Part shown: positions 16,475-22,907 of the stretch, one piece after another
How positions within the stretch are numbered: the stretch's first letter is position 1
How the letters are laid out: each line of letters starts with the position of its first letter
DNA from: a virus
Virus record (IMG/VR): IMGVR_UViG_3300032308_000660
Coordinates: 1-31,890 of that record
Strand: one strand, 5' to 3'
DNA: 31,890 nt
Notes under the pieces: generated by a model
What the model saw: the letters and a program-made list of their open reading frames with translations, nothing else
The model's database searches: none
What the model was told of the DNA's origin: nothing
Made by a program: the position numbers and the translations under genes

Positions 16475-16481
16475 TATTTAG
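16475..16481 (-). promoter_or_regulatory. Late promoter-like box CTAAATA
   Basis: CTAAATA on the minus strand overlaps the Dam stop codon and lies 24 bases upstream of the 405-residue gene ATG, with AAAGGAG between them. It would start the unit containing the ligase-fold and HAD genes. Confidence 0.55.
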
Positions 16482-17314
16482 TTATAGTTGGTCAGCAACA
16501 ACTCATTCCTCTTTGGTTGGTTTTTACGGTAATTGGCAGAGTTAGACCGCATTGTATATGTTAGTGGAAACTCATGCTGCTCCCAATCTGGAAACCTATC
16601 TTTCACTGACTGGTCGGCATTGTAAGATATGGCCATATTGACCATAACAGAAGCATCCCGGCAATGTTGAGCAAACAAATCGTGGTCAAAACCTTTATGC
16701 ATAGCACCTTTTCGGCCGTATAGGTTGGAACTGATTTCATAGGGAGGGTCGAGATAGATGAAGGTGTCGTCTGATTGTCGTTCGAGGAGTTTTTCATAGG
16801 ATACATTTGTAATTTTCCAGTTTTTTATGAGTTTAGAATATTCTTTAAGGTCCTCAATACCTTTAAGAGTAAAGTTTCCTTGTGATGCCGCAGCCGAGAA
16901 TGAAGAGGACTCGGTCAGACCAGAGAAGGAACACTTATTGACGATCCAAAAGTTTATTGCCTTTTCTATATTGGTGGCATCTTTATCGTTTATTTCTTTC
17001 TTAGAAATCTCAAATAGTTCTCTACATTTGTCCACTGTATCATAGTTCTTTTTGGTCTCGTATAGAGCATTTGAGAGAGTTTCACCATGGTCTCTTAGAT
17101 GAATCCAAAAGTTATAAAGAGGCCAGTATAGGTCATTCACCCATACCGACTCCAGATCATAGTTCTGGACCATCCATAACGCAACAGAACCGCCGCCAAT
17201 AAATGGCTCTATATAATGCTTCACTCTATACTTTGGTGGAAAGTAAGGTGCCATTTTAGTGGTCGCTTTACTTTTACCACCAGGATATCTCAAAGGTGTT
17301 TTTAATCTGCTCAT
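16478..17314 (-). CDS. dam: DNA adenine methyltransferase (D12 class)
   Basis: N6-adenine methyltransferase using S-adenosylmethionine, probably methylating phage DNA at a GATC-type site to evade restriction or mark the genome. Residues 6-14 (TPLRYPGGK) are the substrate and AdoMet-binding start typical of Dam/DpnM, EPFIGGGS (36-43) is the AdoMet motif, and YLDPPYE (187-193) is the catalytic DPPY. The length of 278 residues is normal for the family. It overlaps the upstream DUF7352-like gene in a TAATG junction and ends the deaminase operon. Specificity cannot be read from sequence alone. Confidence 0.94.
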   Translation of the reverse strand: MSRLKTPLRYPGGKSKATTKMAPYFPPKYRVKHYIEPFIGGGSVALWMVQNYDLESVWVNDLYWPLYNFWIHLRDHGETLSNALYETKKNYDTVDKCRELFEISKKEINDKDATNIEKAINFWIVNKCSFSGLTESSSFSAAASQGNFTLKGIEDLKEYSKLIKNWKITNVSYEKLLERQSDDTFIYLDPPYEISSNLYGRKGAMHKGFDHDLFAQHCRDASVMVNMAISYNADQSVKDRFPDWEQHEFPLTYTMRSNSANYRKNQPKRNELLLTNYN

Positions 17315-17592
17315 TATTCATGTACCTCAAAGATATGATAAACTTCGTCTTTGTCAGGAACGGTATCAATATATTCATAACACTTCTTATCATATCCGGA
17401 TATTTCACCTTCATCGGTAAATACACCGAACCATCTACTCTTTTTTTCATTCTTAGGATTTATGACTACCCATACAGCAATGTCATCTTCTTCCAGAGTG
17501 CAAGCAAAAACCTTACCGCCTTTTGGAATATCCAATTTAGTAAAGGAGTCATGGCAAGGTTCCTCTATGATATACCTTTCAATTCGTTTCAT
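17314..17592 (-). CDS. DUF7352-like small protein (92 aa)
   Basis: Matches the pattern of a small phage family of unknown function annotated DUF7352: a beta strand, LDIPKGGKVFACTLEEDDIAVWVVINP, an Arg-containing strand, then a Gly segment, YIDTV and a C-terminal VYHIFEV. There is no membrane or signal segment. It is coupled by TAATG overlaps to both the deaminase gene before it and dam after it. Confidence 0.75.
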   Translation of the reverse strand: MKRIERYIIEEPCHDSFTKLDIPKGGKVFACTLEEDDIAVWVVINPKNEKKSRWFGVFTDEGEISGYDKKCYEYIDTVPDKDEVYHIFEVHE

Positions 17593-18005
17593 TACAACAC
17601 CTCATAGTTTCCAACTTCATCACAAGTATATATTGTCTTTCTTATACCAAACTCTGCTATAGCCCTCTCACAACCACAACACGGTTTGGCAAGACCCCAT
17701 ATGAAACCATCAGCATGGGATTTTGGTCTCTTTACTCTTGTAACATACAAATCACATTTAGTCAAATCCTCAATAGGAATCTCACGCAAGGCATTTTTGA
17801 TAGCATGGACTTCCGCATGAAGGAATACAGCATGTTCATTCTTGGCAAACTTGGCCTGAAAAGGATGGGATTTTTTACGATTGAATCCAACGGAAATAAT
17901 TTTGTTACGGTAAATGACACCAGCAGCAAAACGGATATTGCTAGTGTCATTTGCCTCGGCAATCTTTGCCAATGTATGTAGTATTCCTTCATTCACTTTT
18001 TTCAT
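17592..18005 (-). CDS. Zinc deaminase of the dCMP/cytidine deaminase superfamily
   Basis: A likely deoxycytidylate-type deaminase feeding dUMP to ThyX. The zinc site is HAEVHAI (His63, Glu65) and KPCCGCERAI (Cys109, Cys112), the H-A-E plus P-C-x-x-C signature. At 137 residues it is shorter than T4 Cd (dCMP deaminase) and has no visible extra zinc or allosteric insertion, so a cytidine or other nucleoside substrate is also possible. It is the first gene after the promoter at 18011-18039; the -10 box ends only six bases before the ATG, so the mRNA may be nearly leaderless. It is co-transcribed with the DUF7352-like gene and dam. Confidence 0.85.
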   Translation of the reverse strand: MKKVNEGILHTLAKIAEANDTSNIRFAAGVIYRNKIISVGFNRKKSHPFQAKFAKNEHAVFLHAEVHAIKNALREIPIEDLTKCDLYVTRVKRPKSHADGFIWGLAKPCCGCERAIAEFGIRKTIYTCDEVGNYEVL

Positions 18006-18010
18006 AATAC

Positions 18011-18039
18011 ATTATATCAAAGAATGATTAGGAAATCAA
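18011..18039 (-). promoter_or_regulatory. Sigma70-type promoter for the deaminase-dam operon
   Basis: TTGATT (18039-18034) and TATAAT (18016-18011) with a 17-base spacer on the minus strand. The predicted transcription start coincides with the deaminase ATG at 18005, so the transcript would be leaderless or nearly so. Confidence 0.7.
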
Positions 18040-18236
18040 GTCTTTTCTTCTTCAAAGGAACTCCATTTATCTAAAGGACATTTAGATGACGGCCACATTG
18101 TTTTGGCCTTCATAAAACAACCACATTCTTTACATCTACTCGTATCACTATCATAATGATCACAAGACTTACAGATTTCCAACCTCTCATTGGATTTGTC
18201 CTGTAATTTTGTCCATTTTGTCACAAGTTTAATCAT
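18036..18236 (-). CDS. Small zinc-ribbon protein (DUF6171-like, 66 aa)
   Basis: A 66-residue cysteine-rich protein with six cysteines (22, 25, 35, 38, 40, 53) in the order CKSC, CKECGC and a later CPLDKW. This matches the small phage family annotated DUF6171, predicted to bind zinc; its role is unknown. It begins 14 bases downstream of the intrinsic terminator at 18250-18280, so it must depend on readthrough or a weak local promoter. Its end overlaps the -35 of the deaminase promoter. Confidence 0.78.
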   Translation of the reverse strand: MIKLVTKWTKLQDKSNERLEICKSCDHYDSDTSRCKECGCFMKAKTMWPSSKCPLDKWSSFEEEKT

Positions 18237-18249
18237 ACTAATATATAGT

Positions 18250-18280
18250 CAAAAAAAGAGGAGCATTTCTGCTCCTCTCT
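18250..18280 (-). terminator. Rho-independent terminator after the LAS peptidase gene
   Basis: On the minus strand AGAGGAGC pairs perfectly with GCTCCTCT (arms 18257-18264 and 18271-18278), with a six-base loop followed by a run of seven T. It begins seven bases after the stop codon of the 174-residue gene. Confidence 0.93.
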
Positions 18281-18284
18281 AACT

Positions 18285-18809
18285 TTATCGCTGAATATGT
18301 ATGTGGTTGTAATGACCTGGTACTCGCCACAAGACGGTATACCCTGCTGCTCTTGCGTCGGCAGCCAGTTGGTCAAAACGATGTGCATATCCAGAACGTG
18401 CTTCTACAACGCCGCGCCCCACATTAACGTCAATGGCTCGGCCAGCGTAATGGGCCCAACCGTGGTGAACACGATGGACTCCACCAAATGACGGATGTTC
18501 CGAAACACGAAACCCCTGTCGCTGTAATTGGTGCCCGTAAGCAACCAGAGAAGTAGAAGCAGAGGCGAAACCCCAATTTTCTTCTTGCTCCTCATGGAAC
18601 TGGCGGGCCTGTCTCTTGTTCTTATAACGTGGTTGAGGTGAGACACTCCAATTTTCTCCACCAAAGATGCTGGTGAGCGGGTCGGATTCCTCAGACACGG
18701 ATTGGTCTGAATATTGACTATGTTTACCGTAGTGGACTCTGGCTTCTGCCATGCCGCATAACGCAAACATAACAGATGCCGCCACGGCGGCTAGAAGAAG
18801 CTTCTTCAT
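18285..18809 (-). CDS. Secreted LAS-type (M15) peptidoglycan peptidase-like protein
   Basis: A predicted zinc D-Ala peptidase of the lysostaphin/D-Ala-D-Ala/sonic-hedgehog (LAS) fold, exported to the periplasm. Residues 1-23 form a Sec signal peptide (KKLLLAAVAASVMFALCGMA, cut near AEA). The catalytic core shows His120 and Asp127 in AHYAGRAIDVN (H-x6-D) and His169/His171 in HYNHIHI (HxH), both family hallmarks. Residues 25-85 are a polar linker. It is the last gene before an intrinsic terminator and is preceded by a long 5' leader with a CTAAATA box. Secretion suggests remodelling of the host wall from the periplasm rather than holin-dependent lysis. Confidence 0.85.
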   Translation of the reverse strand: MKKLLLAAVAASVMFALCGMAEARVHYGKHSQYSDQSVSEESDPLTSIFGGENWSVSPQPRYKNKRQARQFHEEQEENWGFASASTSLVAYGHQLQRQGFRVSEHPSFGGVHRVHHGWAHYAGRAIDVNVGRGVVEARSGYAHRFDQLAADARAAGYTVLWRVPGHYNHIHIQR

Positions 18810-18988
18810 AATAGTACCTTTCTGTTATGCATAACCACGCACAAGTCTCCACACAGGGTCAATATAAATTAGATTGTGAGGAGATTGTTGCCAGAGATGG
18901 CTGCGAGATTATGGGTTAAGTGCCACCGGCCAGTACCTTCGTGGTCAGGTGGCTACCACACATCAATATGACTAATGTATGGAATTAC
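18810..18988 (-). other. Long structured 5' leader of the LAS peptidase gene
   Basis: This is the longest non-coding stretch of the window. On the minus strand it holds a two-tier hairpin (GCCACC against GGTGGC, 18922-18927 with 18948-18953, plus an inner ACC/GGT) and a possible 15-codon reading frame beginning ATGTGTGGT across that hairpin. Downstream are four ATCT-containing repeats at 11-13-base spacing (about 18870-18912). No strong sigma70 promoter is seen. Confidence 0.4.
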
Positions 18989-18995
18989 TATTTAG
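18989..18995 (-). promoter_or_regulatory. Late promoter-like box CTAAATA
   Basis: CTAAATA on the minus strand just after the stop of the preceding secreted-protein gene. It would start a leader of about 170 bases for the LAS peptidase gene. Confidence 0.45.
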
Positions 18996-18999
18996 GCAC

Positions 19000-19341
19000 C
19001 TAGATACCTTTTTCTTTATTTAATTGTGCCTCAAATACTTTATAGAGTCCAGCAACGGTGTCAGAGTTATAGATAACATCATGCATCATAGCGATAAGGC
19101 ATGTCATTTCACTCTTAGGTGGGTTTGTGGTGACAGCAATTGATTGACCTGTAATCCAAATGGTTTCAACCACACCCTCCTTGTTTGTCATGTTAAGCAA
19201 AGGAAAAAACTTGGCCTCATTCATATACTTAATTACATTCTCTTTTGATTCACAGATAGGAAGTTCTTCCTTTTTAGGTTGAGACTTAGCCTGTGCTGAA
19301 AATGAGGCAAGGATAGCAGCGAGTATAATTAACTTTTTCAT
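19000..19341 (-). CDS. Small secreted protein (113 aa)
   Basis: Function unknown. A clear Sec signal peptide (MKKLIILAAILASFSAQA) is followed by a mature part with two cysteines about 50 residues apart (ICESKENVIKYMNEA and MTCLIAMMHDV), probably a disulfide in the periplasm. The start is taken at 19341 because GAGG lies at good spacing before it; an in-frame ATG 15 bases upstream (19356) has none. It overlaps the end of the 94-residue gene. Confidence 0.75.
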   Translation of the reverse strand: MKKLIILAAILASFSAQAKSQPKKEELPICESKENVIKYMNEAKFFPLLNMTNKEGVVETIWITGQSIAVTTNPPKSEMTCLIAMMHDVIYNSDTVAGLYKVFEAQLNKEKGI

Positions 19342-19342
19342 T

Positions 19343-19627
19343 TTAATCCTCATCATATTTCATATGAACACAATTACTATATCTTACCAATGATAAATTG
19401 GCGCGCCCAGTAGCGTGTTTATATAAGGTTTTTTTAATAGGTTCAGTTAGCAGACCTACAAATCCATCGGGTATTCGGATACCTTCCGAAATCTTACAAT
19501 CCGGAAGGTTAAATGTTTTAATGTATTCTTGTTTGGCTGAGTTCTCGTCTTTAGCATCTATAATCATAAGGGCCTGTAAATGTCCCTCTCTATTTTCTAC
19601 GCTAGTGGTGATTGTATAGTAGCACAT
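19343..19627 (-). CDS. Hypothetical protein (94 aa)
   Basis: Not recognised. A cytoplasmic-looking 94-residue protein, with a beta-rich start (MCYYTITTSVENREGHLQAL), a helix (ENSAKQEYIKTF) and a basic C-terminal part. It has a strong ribosome site (AAGAGG) 10 bases after the glycine-rich secreted gene and belongs to the unit transcribed from the promoter at 20023-20051. Confidence 0.7.
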   Translation of the reverse strand: MCYYTITTSVENREGHLQALMIIDAKDENSAKQEYIKTFNLPDCKISEGIRIPDGFVGLLTEPIKKTLYKHATGRANLSLVRYSNCVHMKYDED

Positions 19628-19637
19628 TGTTTACCTC

Positions 19638-19994
19638 TTACCATCCAAAAATATCATCTTCCTCAATAACTGTAGCACCAGGACTATTCTTGATAATAAT
19701 ATTCTTCTTAACTCTTGGTGCAGAATAAGCAGGAGCAGCGTAAACAGGAGCACCATAACCATAACCATAAGGACCGTATGATTGCGATGCTATAGCACCG
19801 CCGATGATACCAGCAGCAAGACCAGCGCCTAGCATAGCAGCACCATAACCTCCTCCATAACCCCAACCGCCGCCGTATCCGTATCCGCCCCAACCGCCAT
19901 ATCCGCCCCAACCGCCATACCAAGCATTAGCAGGAGCGGCGGATGATAAACTAATTCCTAGAGCAGCAACGATAGCAATAATTGTCTTTTTCAT
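19638..19994 (-). CDS. Glycine/tyrosine-rich secreted protein (118 aa)
   Basis: Function unknown. A Sec signal peptide (residues 1-24, cut after ANA) precedes a repetitive region of GGYGG, GGWGG and GYGGG units (25-52), a glycine/alanine hydrophobic stretch resembling a glycine-zipper span (AAMLGAGLAAGIIGGAIAS), a Tyr/Pro/Ala-rich region and a charged end. Similar small secreted proteins are common in alphaproteobacterial genomes, so host origin is plausible. It has its own upstream promoter and a GAAAGG ribosome site, suggesting early or constitutive expression. Confidence 0.78.
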   Translation of the reverse strand: MKKTIIAIVAALGISLSSAAPANAWYGGWGGYGGWGGYGYGGGWGYGGGYGAAMLGAGLAAGIIGGAIASQSYGPYGYGYGAPVYAAPAYSAPRVKKNIIIKNSPGATVIEEDDIFGW

Positions 19995-20022
19995 TTCCGT
20001 AACCTTTCATAAGTTATATTGT

Positions 20023-20051
20023 ATCCTAACACAAGGAAAAGACCTTGTCAA
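20023..20051 (-). promoter_or_regulatory. Sigma70-type promoter for the glycine-rich gene
   Basis: TTGACA (20051-20046) and TAGGAT (20028-20023) are spaced by 17 bases on the minus strand. The -35 is consensus and the -10 matches four of six positions. The leader would be about 22 bases. Confidence 0.65.
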
Positions 20052-20054
20052 CTA

Positions 20055-20534
20055 TTAATTTAATCTTTCCACGGTAACTGAAGAAGTGGAACCCATTCCT
20101 ATGGCTCTAGCAGCACCATAGGAAAGATCAAGATGCCTACCACGAACAAAAGGTCCACGGTCATTTACAACTACGGTAACGCATCCACGATGGCATACTC
20201 TGAGGTGTGTCCCAAACGGCAACGTCCTGTGGGCTGCTGTGTGTCCGTGAGGGTTGAACATAGCACCGGAAGCTGTATGCTTGGCCAGTCTTTCACCATG
20301 CCCGTAGTAAGAAGCAACCATTTTGCTCCCAGAGGAATGCCTGCTGCCATCATCATTGCCCCAATCATTATTAGTGTTACTTTGAGTTGATCTCGCATGT
20401 TTACCTCTTTTCACTCTGGTCGTTTCTATAGGTTGACCGCCAGAGATACCATCAAAAAAATCTGATAACGGATCGGCAGCGGCCGAAGTTGTTAGTGTAA
20501 TGAAAATGGCCGCGGCCGATAGATACTTATTCAT
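20055..20534 (-). CDS. Secreted RlpA-like double-psi beta-barrel protein
   Basis: Related to RlpA, a septal lytic transglycosylase that cuts peptidoglycan strands lacking peptide stems. Residues 1-20 are a Sec signal peptide without a lipobox cysteine. A polar linker follows, then the double-psi barrel begins at VASYYGHGERLAKHTASGA, continues with HRTLPFGTHLRV and VVVNDRGPF, and ends RGRHLDLSYGAARAIGM, all diagnostic of RlpA. The C-terminal SPOR domain of cellular RlpA is absent, so it would not localise to denuded septal glycan by that route. The start at 20534 has AAAGG; the gene lies 19 bases after tRNA-Pro. Phage copies are unusual, and host acquisition is likely. Confidence 0.88.
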   Translation of the reverse strand: MNKYLSAAAIFITLTTSAAADPLSDFFDGISGGQPIETTRVKRGKHARSTQSNTNNDWGNDDGSRHSSGSKMVASYYGHGERLAKHTASGAMFNPHGHTAAHRTLPFGTHLRVCHRGCVTVVVNDRGPFVRGRHLDLSYGAARAIGMGSTSSVTVERLN

Positions 20535-20553
20535 AATATAACCTTTCAATTAT

Positions 20554-20629
20554 TGGTCTGGGCGACTGGTCTCGCACCAACAACCTTCCGCTCCCAAAGC
20601 GGATGCTCTACTTATTGAGCTACGCCCAG
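20554..20629 (-). tRNA. tRNA-Pro (anticodon UGG)
   Basis: A full cloverleaf of 76 bases on the minus strand: a 7-bp acceptor stem (CTGGGCG with CGCCCAG), a GCTC/GAGC D stem, an anticodon stem TCCGC/GCGGA with loop TTTGGGA giving anticodon TGG, and an encoded 3' CCA. It reads CCA codons, which are frequent in this AT-rich phage. It begins seven bases after a small gene stop and is probably processed from the helicase-region transcript. Confidence 0.95.
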
Positions 20630-20636
20630 ATATTAC

Positions 20637-20798
20637 TTACATACCAAATTGTGCTTTAACAGCAGCAACGGCGGCATCAAATGCCTCACCAAGAACCTCA
20701 TCTGTTAGGTGATTATCACTTACACCATCTTTTGTCAATACTTCTTTAATGGCGGCAATAGCATTGGTCTTTGTCTCTTCGGAAATCTGAAACATCAT
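20637..20798 (-). CDS. Small acidic protein (53 aa)
   Basis: A 53-residue protein starting MMFQISEETKTNAIAAIKEV and ending AAVAAVKAQFGM, predicted as helices only. Function unknown. A strong GGAGG ribosome site precedes the double ATG (20798 or 20795), and the start overlaps the stop of the upstream small membrane protein (ATGA). It sits between the two tRNA genes. Confidence 0.72.
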   Translation of the reverse strand: MMFQISEETKTNAIAAIKEVLTKDGVSDNHLTDEVLGEAFDAAVAAVKAQFGM

Positions 20799-20908
20799 TG
20801 TCCTCCTAGCATGTTAATATCACTGGCAACAAAACCAATGATAATAGTGATAGCAAAGAATATTGCCATACGGAAATATGCCTGCCTTTTTAATTGTTCT
20901 GGTGTCAT
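20795..20908 (-). CDS. Small single-span membrane protein (37 aa)
   Basis: A 37-residue ORF: a charged start (MTPEQLKRQAYFR) and one transmembrane helix (MAIFFAITIIIGFVA), with a short tail. GGAG lies upstream of the ATG, and the stop is coupled to the 53-residue gene. It lies 15 bases after the 3' end of tRNA-Arg. Function unknown. Confidence 0.65.
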   Translation of the reverse strand: MTPEQLKRQAYFRMAIFFAITIIIGFVASDINMLGGQ

Positions 20909-20923
20909 ACTATACTCCAATTC

Positions 20924-21000
20924 TGGTGATTCCATGTGGATTTGAACCACAAACCTACTGCTTAGAAGGCAGTTGCTCTATCCTGTTGAGCTATGGAACC
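20924..21000 (-). tRNA. tRNA-Arg (anticodon UCU)
   Basis: A 77-base cloverleaf on the minus strand: acceptor GGTTCCA with TGGAATC (one G-U pair), D stem AGCTC/GAGC, anticodon stem ACTGC/GCAGT with loop CTTCTAA (anticodon TCT), T arm TGTGG-TTCAAAT-CCACA, and an encoded CCA. It decodes AGA, common in AT-rich phage genes but rare in GC-rich hosts. It starts two bases after the stop of the upstream 77-residue gene. Confidence 0.95.
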
Positions 21001-21002
21001 AA

Positions 21003-21236
21003 TTATGCAAACTCTGCGGCAAAGGCAGAATTAATATCTGTTGGTACTTTAACTAACATAAAAGAAGGTGTATGACCGGCAAAGGCATTACCTGATTCCA
21101 AAAACCTACACAATGCTATGGCATCATCCTCAAAGAAAAACTCGGCAACAATTTGGTCTGTTGATAACTCATGGACATACCATAATAGGTTATCATCTTC
21201 ATCAAAATCTGGATAATATTTGTATAGTTGCTTCAT
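21003..21236 (-). CDS. Small hypothetical protein (77 aa)
   Basis: Not recognised. An acidic 77-residue protein starting MKQLYKYYPDFDEDDNLLWY, with an alpha/beta pattern (VAEFFFEDDAIALCRFLES) and ending in FAAEFA. It overlaps the helicase stop by four bases (ATGA) and is followed two bases later by tRNA-Arg. Its position suggests co-expression with replication genes. Confidence 0.72.
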   Translation of the reverse strand: MKQLYKYYPDFDEDDNLLWYVHELSTDQIVAEFFFEDDAIALCRFLESGNAFAGHTPSFMLVKVPTDINSAFAAEFA

Positions 21237-22636
21237 ACTTTCAATCCTTTAAACTTATTCTTACCACCATCAAATTGTCTTGGAATAGGTTTAACTTCTT
21301 CCTGTCCTGAATCGGCCAAATCTTGTGCTGATTGTTCTACATCATACAGCTTCATTTTACTTTTGTCAATACCAATTACAAACCTTTTATTTATGGAAGG
21401 ATCATTATAACGGTTCTTCAACTGCTTAACCTGAACCTGTTTCAATTGTTCCATAGTTTCATTTGTAATCATCGCAACAAAGAAGTCTGCCGTCGCAGGA
21501 AGACCAAACGACTCGGAAGTATCGGTCATATCAGGATCAGAACTACCATAACCGCTTCTGGTTAATTGAGTTGCTGACCACACTGGAACGTTATATTCAA
21601 CGGCAAGACCACGCAGTTCTTCGGCAATGGCTTTAATGTAAGTATAACTATTGACGCCATTACCAGGTTTAATCCTACTGCTCGCACTAATATTGAGGTA
21701 GTCAACCATGATGGCATCCGGGACGAAGTTTTTCTTGAGATTAAGTTCATTGAGCAAACTCCTAAAGTGGACACAAGAGGCACTCGCCGTTGGATACTCT
21801 TTAACGATTAGTTTTCCATTGGTCTTGGCCTTCAGGTTATCAATCTTCTTTTGATATAAGTCCTTAGGTAGATTCATCAAGTCATCAAAGGTAATATTCA
21901 TCAGGTTGGCATCAATTCTTTTTGATACCTCTTCTTCAGCTAACTCCAAGGTAATATAGAGAACATTTTTTCCTTGATTAAGGTAGCTGCTAGTAAGATG
22001 GCAAAGGAACAAAGATTTACCAACGCCCACACCGGCCATAACAACATTAAGAGTTTTTCTAGGGACCCCGTTTTTAGTGATTTTGTTAAAGAAGTCCAAG
22101 TCAAATGCCAACTTTTCTTGAACACGGTGGTAATATTCATAACGATCCTCATATTGCTCTAGATAATCATGCCCAACATTCGGATCAAAAGAGATGGATA
22201 GAGCATCGGATAATAGAGAAGGTATGGCACCTTTCTCCAACTTACCTTTGCCATTCATTATTTCTAGTGATGATGTTATGGCATTGTATATAGCCTTTTC
22301 TTGGCAAAACTTTTCAGTGGAATCTAAAAGCCAGTCCGCGTTTGTTGTAATTGTGTCATCATTAAGTTCTTTTAGTGTCTCTTTGATATTCTTAACCGTA
22401 TCATCGGTTGTACCACGCAAGTTATCAACCTCGATGTTTAGAGCATCAAAGGTTGGTTGTTGGTTATACTTCAACACGAAGCCGGCCACTTCTTTAAAAA
22501 GTAGCCGGTCTTCGGTATTAGAAAAATATTCCTCTTTTATGAATGGAAGAACCTTGCGTGTATAGGATTCATTCTTGATTAAGTTCTTGAGTATTGTCTG
22601 TTCTAGTCTCACTCGCACCTTCCGCTTCTGACGCAT
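21233..22636 (-). CDS. Replicative DNA helicase, T4 gp41/DnaB-like
   Basis: A hexameric 5'-3' helicase that unwinds the fork and recruits primase. The N-terminal domain (about 1-180) is helical. The RecA-like core has Walker A GVGVGKS (202-208), the helical segment NVLYITLELAEEEVSKR (224-240), Walker B IMVDYLN (309-315), and a later WSATQLTRSG sensor region. The length of 467 residues fits gp41. The listed ATG (22636) lies inside the upstream gene; a GTG at 22612 with AAGG five bases ahead gives MRLEQTILKNLI and may be the true start. It follows the uvsX unit, the usual T4-like order. Confidence 0.93.
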   Translation of the reverse strand: MRQKRKVRVRLEQTILKNLIKNESYTRKVLPFIKEEYFSNTEDRLLFKEVAGFVLKYNQQPTFDALNIEVDNLRGTTDDTVKNIKETLKELNDDTITTNADWLLDSTEKFCQEKAIYNAITSSLEIMNGKGKLEKGAIPSLLSDALSISFDPNVGHDYLEQYEDRYEYYHRVQEKLAFDLDFFNKITKNGVPRKTLNVVMAGVGVGKSLFLCHLTSSYLNQGKNVLYITLELAEEEVSKRIDANLMNITFDDLMNLPKDLYQKKIDNLKAKTNGKLIVKEYPTASASCVHFRSLLNELNLKKNFVPDAIMVDYLNISASSRIKPGNGVNSYTYIKAIAEELRGLAVEYNVPVWSATQLTRSGYGSSDPDMTDTSESFGLPATADFFVAMITNETMEQLKQVQVKQLKNRYNDPSINKRFVIGIDKSKMKLYDVEQSAQDLADSGQEEVKPIPRQFDGGKNKFKGLKV

Positions 22637-22907
22637 CTAGCAATAAAGCATTTAATATCAATCCAAGGACCGTATTAAACTTTTGATTCTTTCTTAATGT
22701 GACCATAGACAAATCATTTGTCTTAATAATCTCATAATCATATCCTATGCGTGGAATATCATTTTCATCCACACGGAATCTAACTGTGGTATAATTATAC
22801 ACCACTCCTATAAACGGGTCAACCATTAATTCAATAGGAACCGTTGTTCCTTCTTTATTAGAATCCCAGAGGTCATCACGAAATTTCCAATCAATCCCCA
22901 GTTCCAT
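22569..22907 (-). CDS. Conserved hypothetical protein between uvsX and helicase (112 aa)
   Basis: Occupies the place of T4 gene 40 between uvsX and 41 but shows no visible relation to gp40. Similar short proteins sit here in cyanophages: a beta-rich domain (TTVPIELMVDPFIGVVYNYT, then RFRVDEND and GYDYEIIKT) followed by a helix (TVLGLILNALLLD) and a polar tail. It overlaps the uvsX end by 17 bases and the helicase start by up to 68, with a GGAGG ribosome site. Role unknown. Confidence 0.78.
   Translation of the reverse strand: MELGIDWKFRDDLWDSNKEGTTVPIELMVDPFIGVVYNYTTVRFRVDENDIPRIGYDYEIIKTNDLSMVTLRKNQKFNTVLGLILNALLLDASEAEGASETRTDNTQELNQE

Noticed and set aside
19861-19925. Possible CRISPR-like or tandem repeat array in the glycine-rich gene
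   Set aside because: The repeats are short GGN/TAY codon repeats encoding Gly/Tyr/Trp; there are no spacers.
22569-22907. Homologue of T4 gp40 by position between uvsX and gene 41
   Set aside because: No membrane or gp40-like sequence features are visible; only the position agrees.
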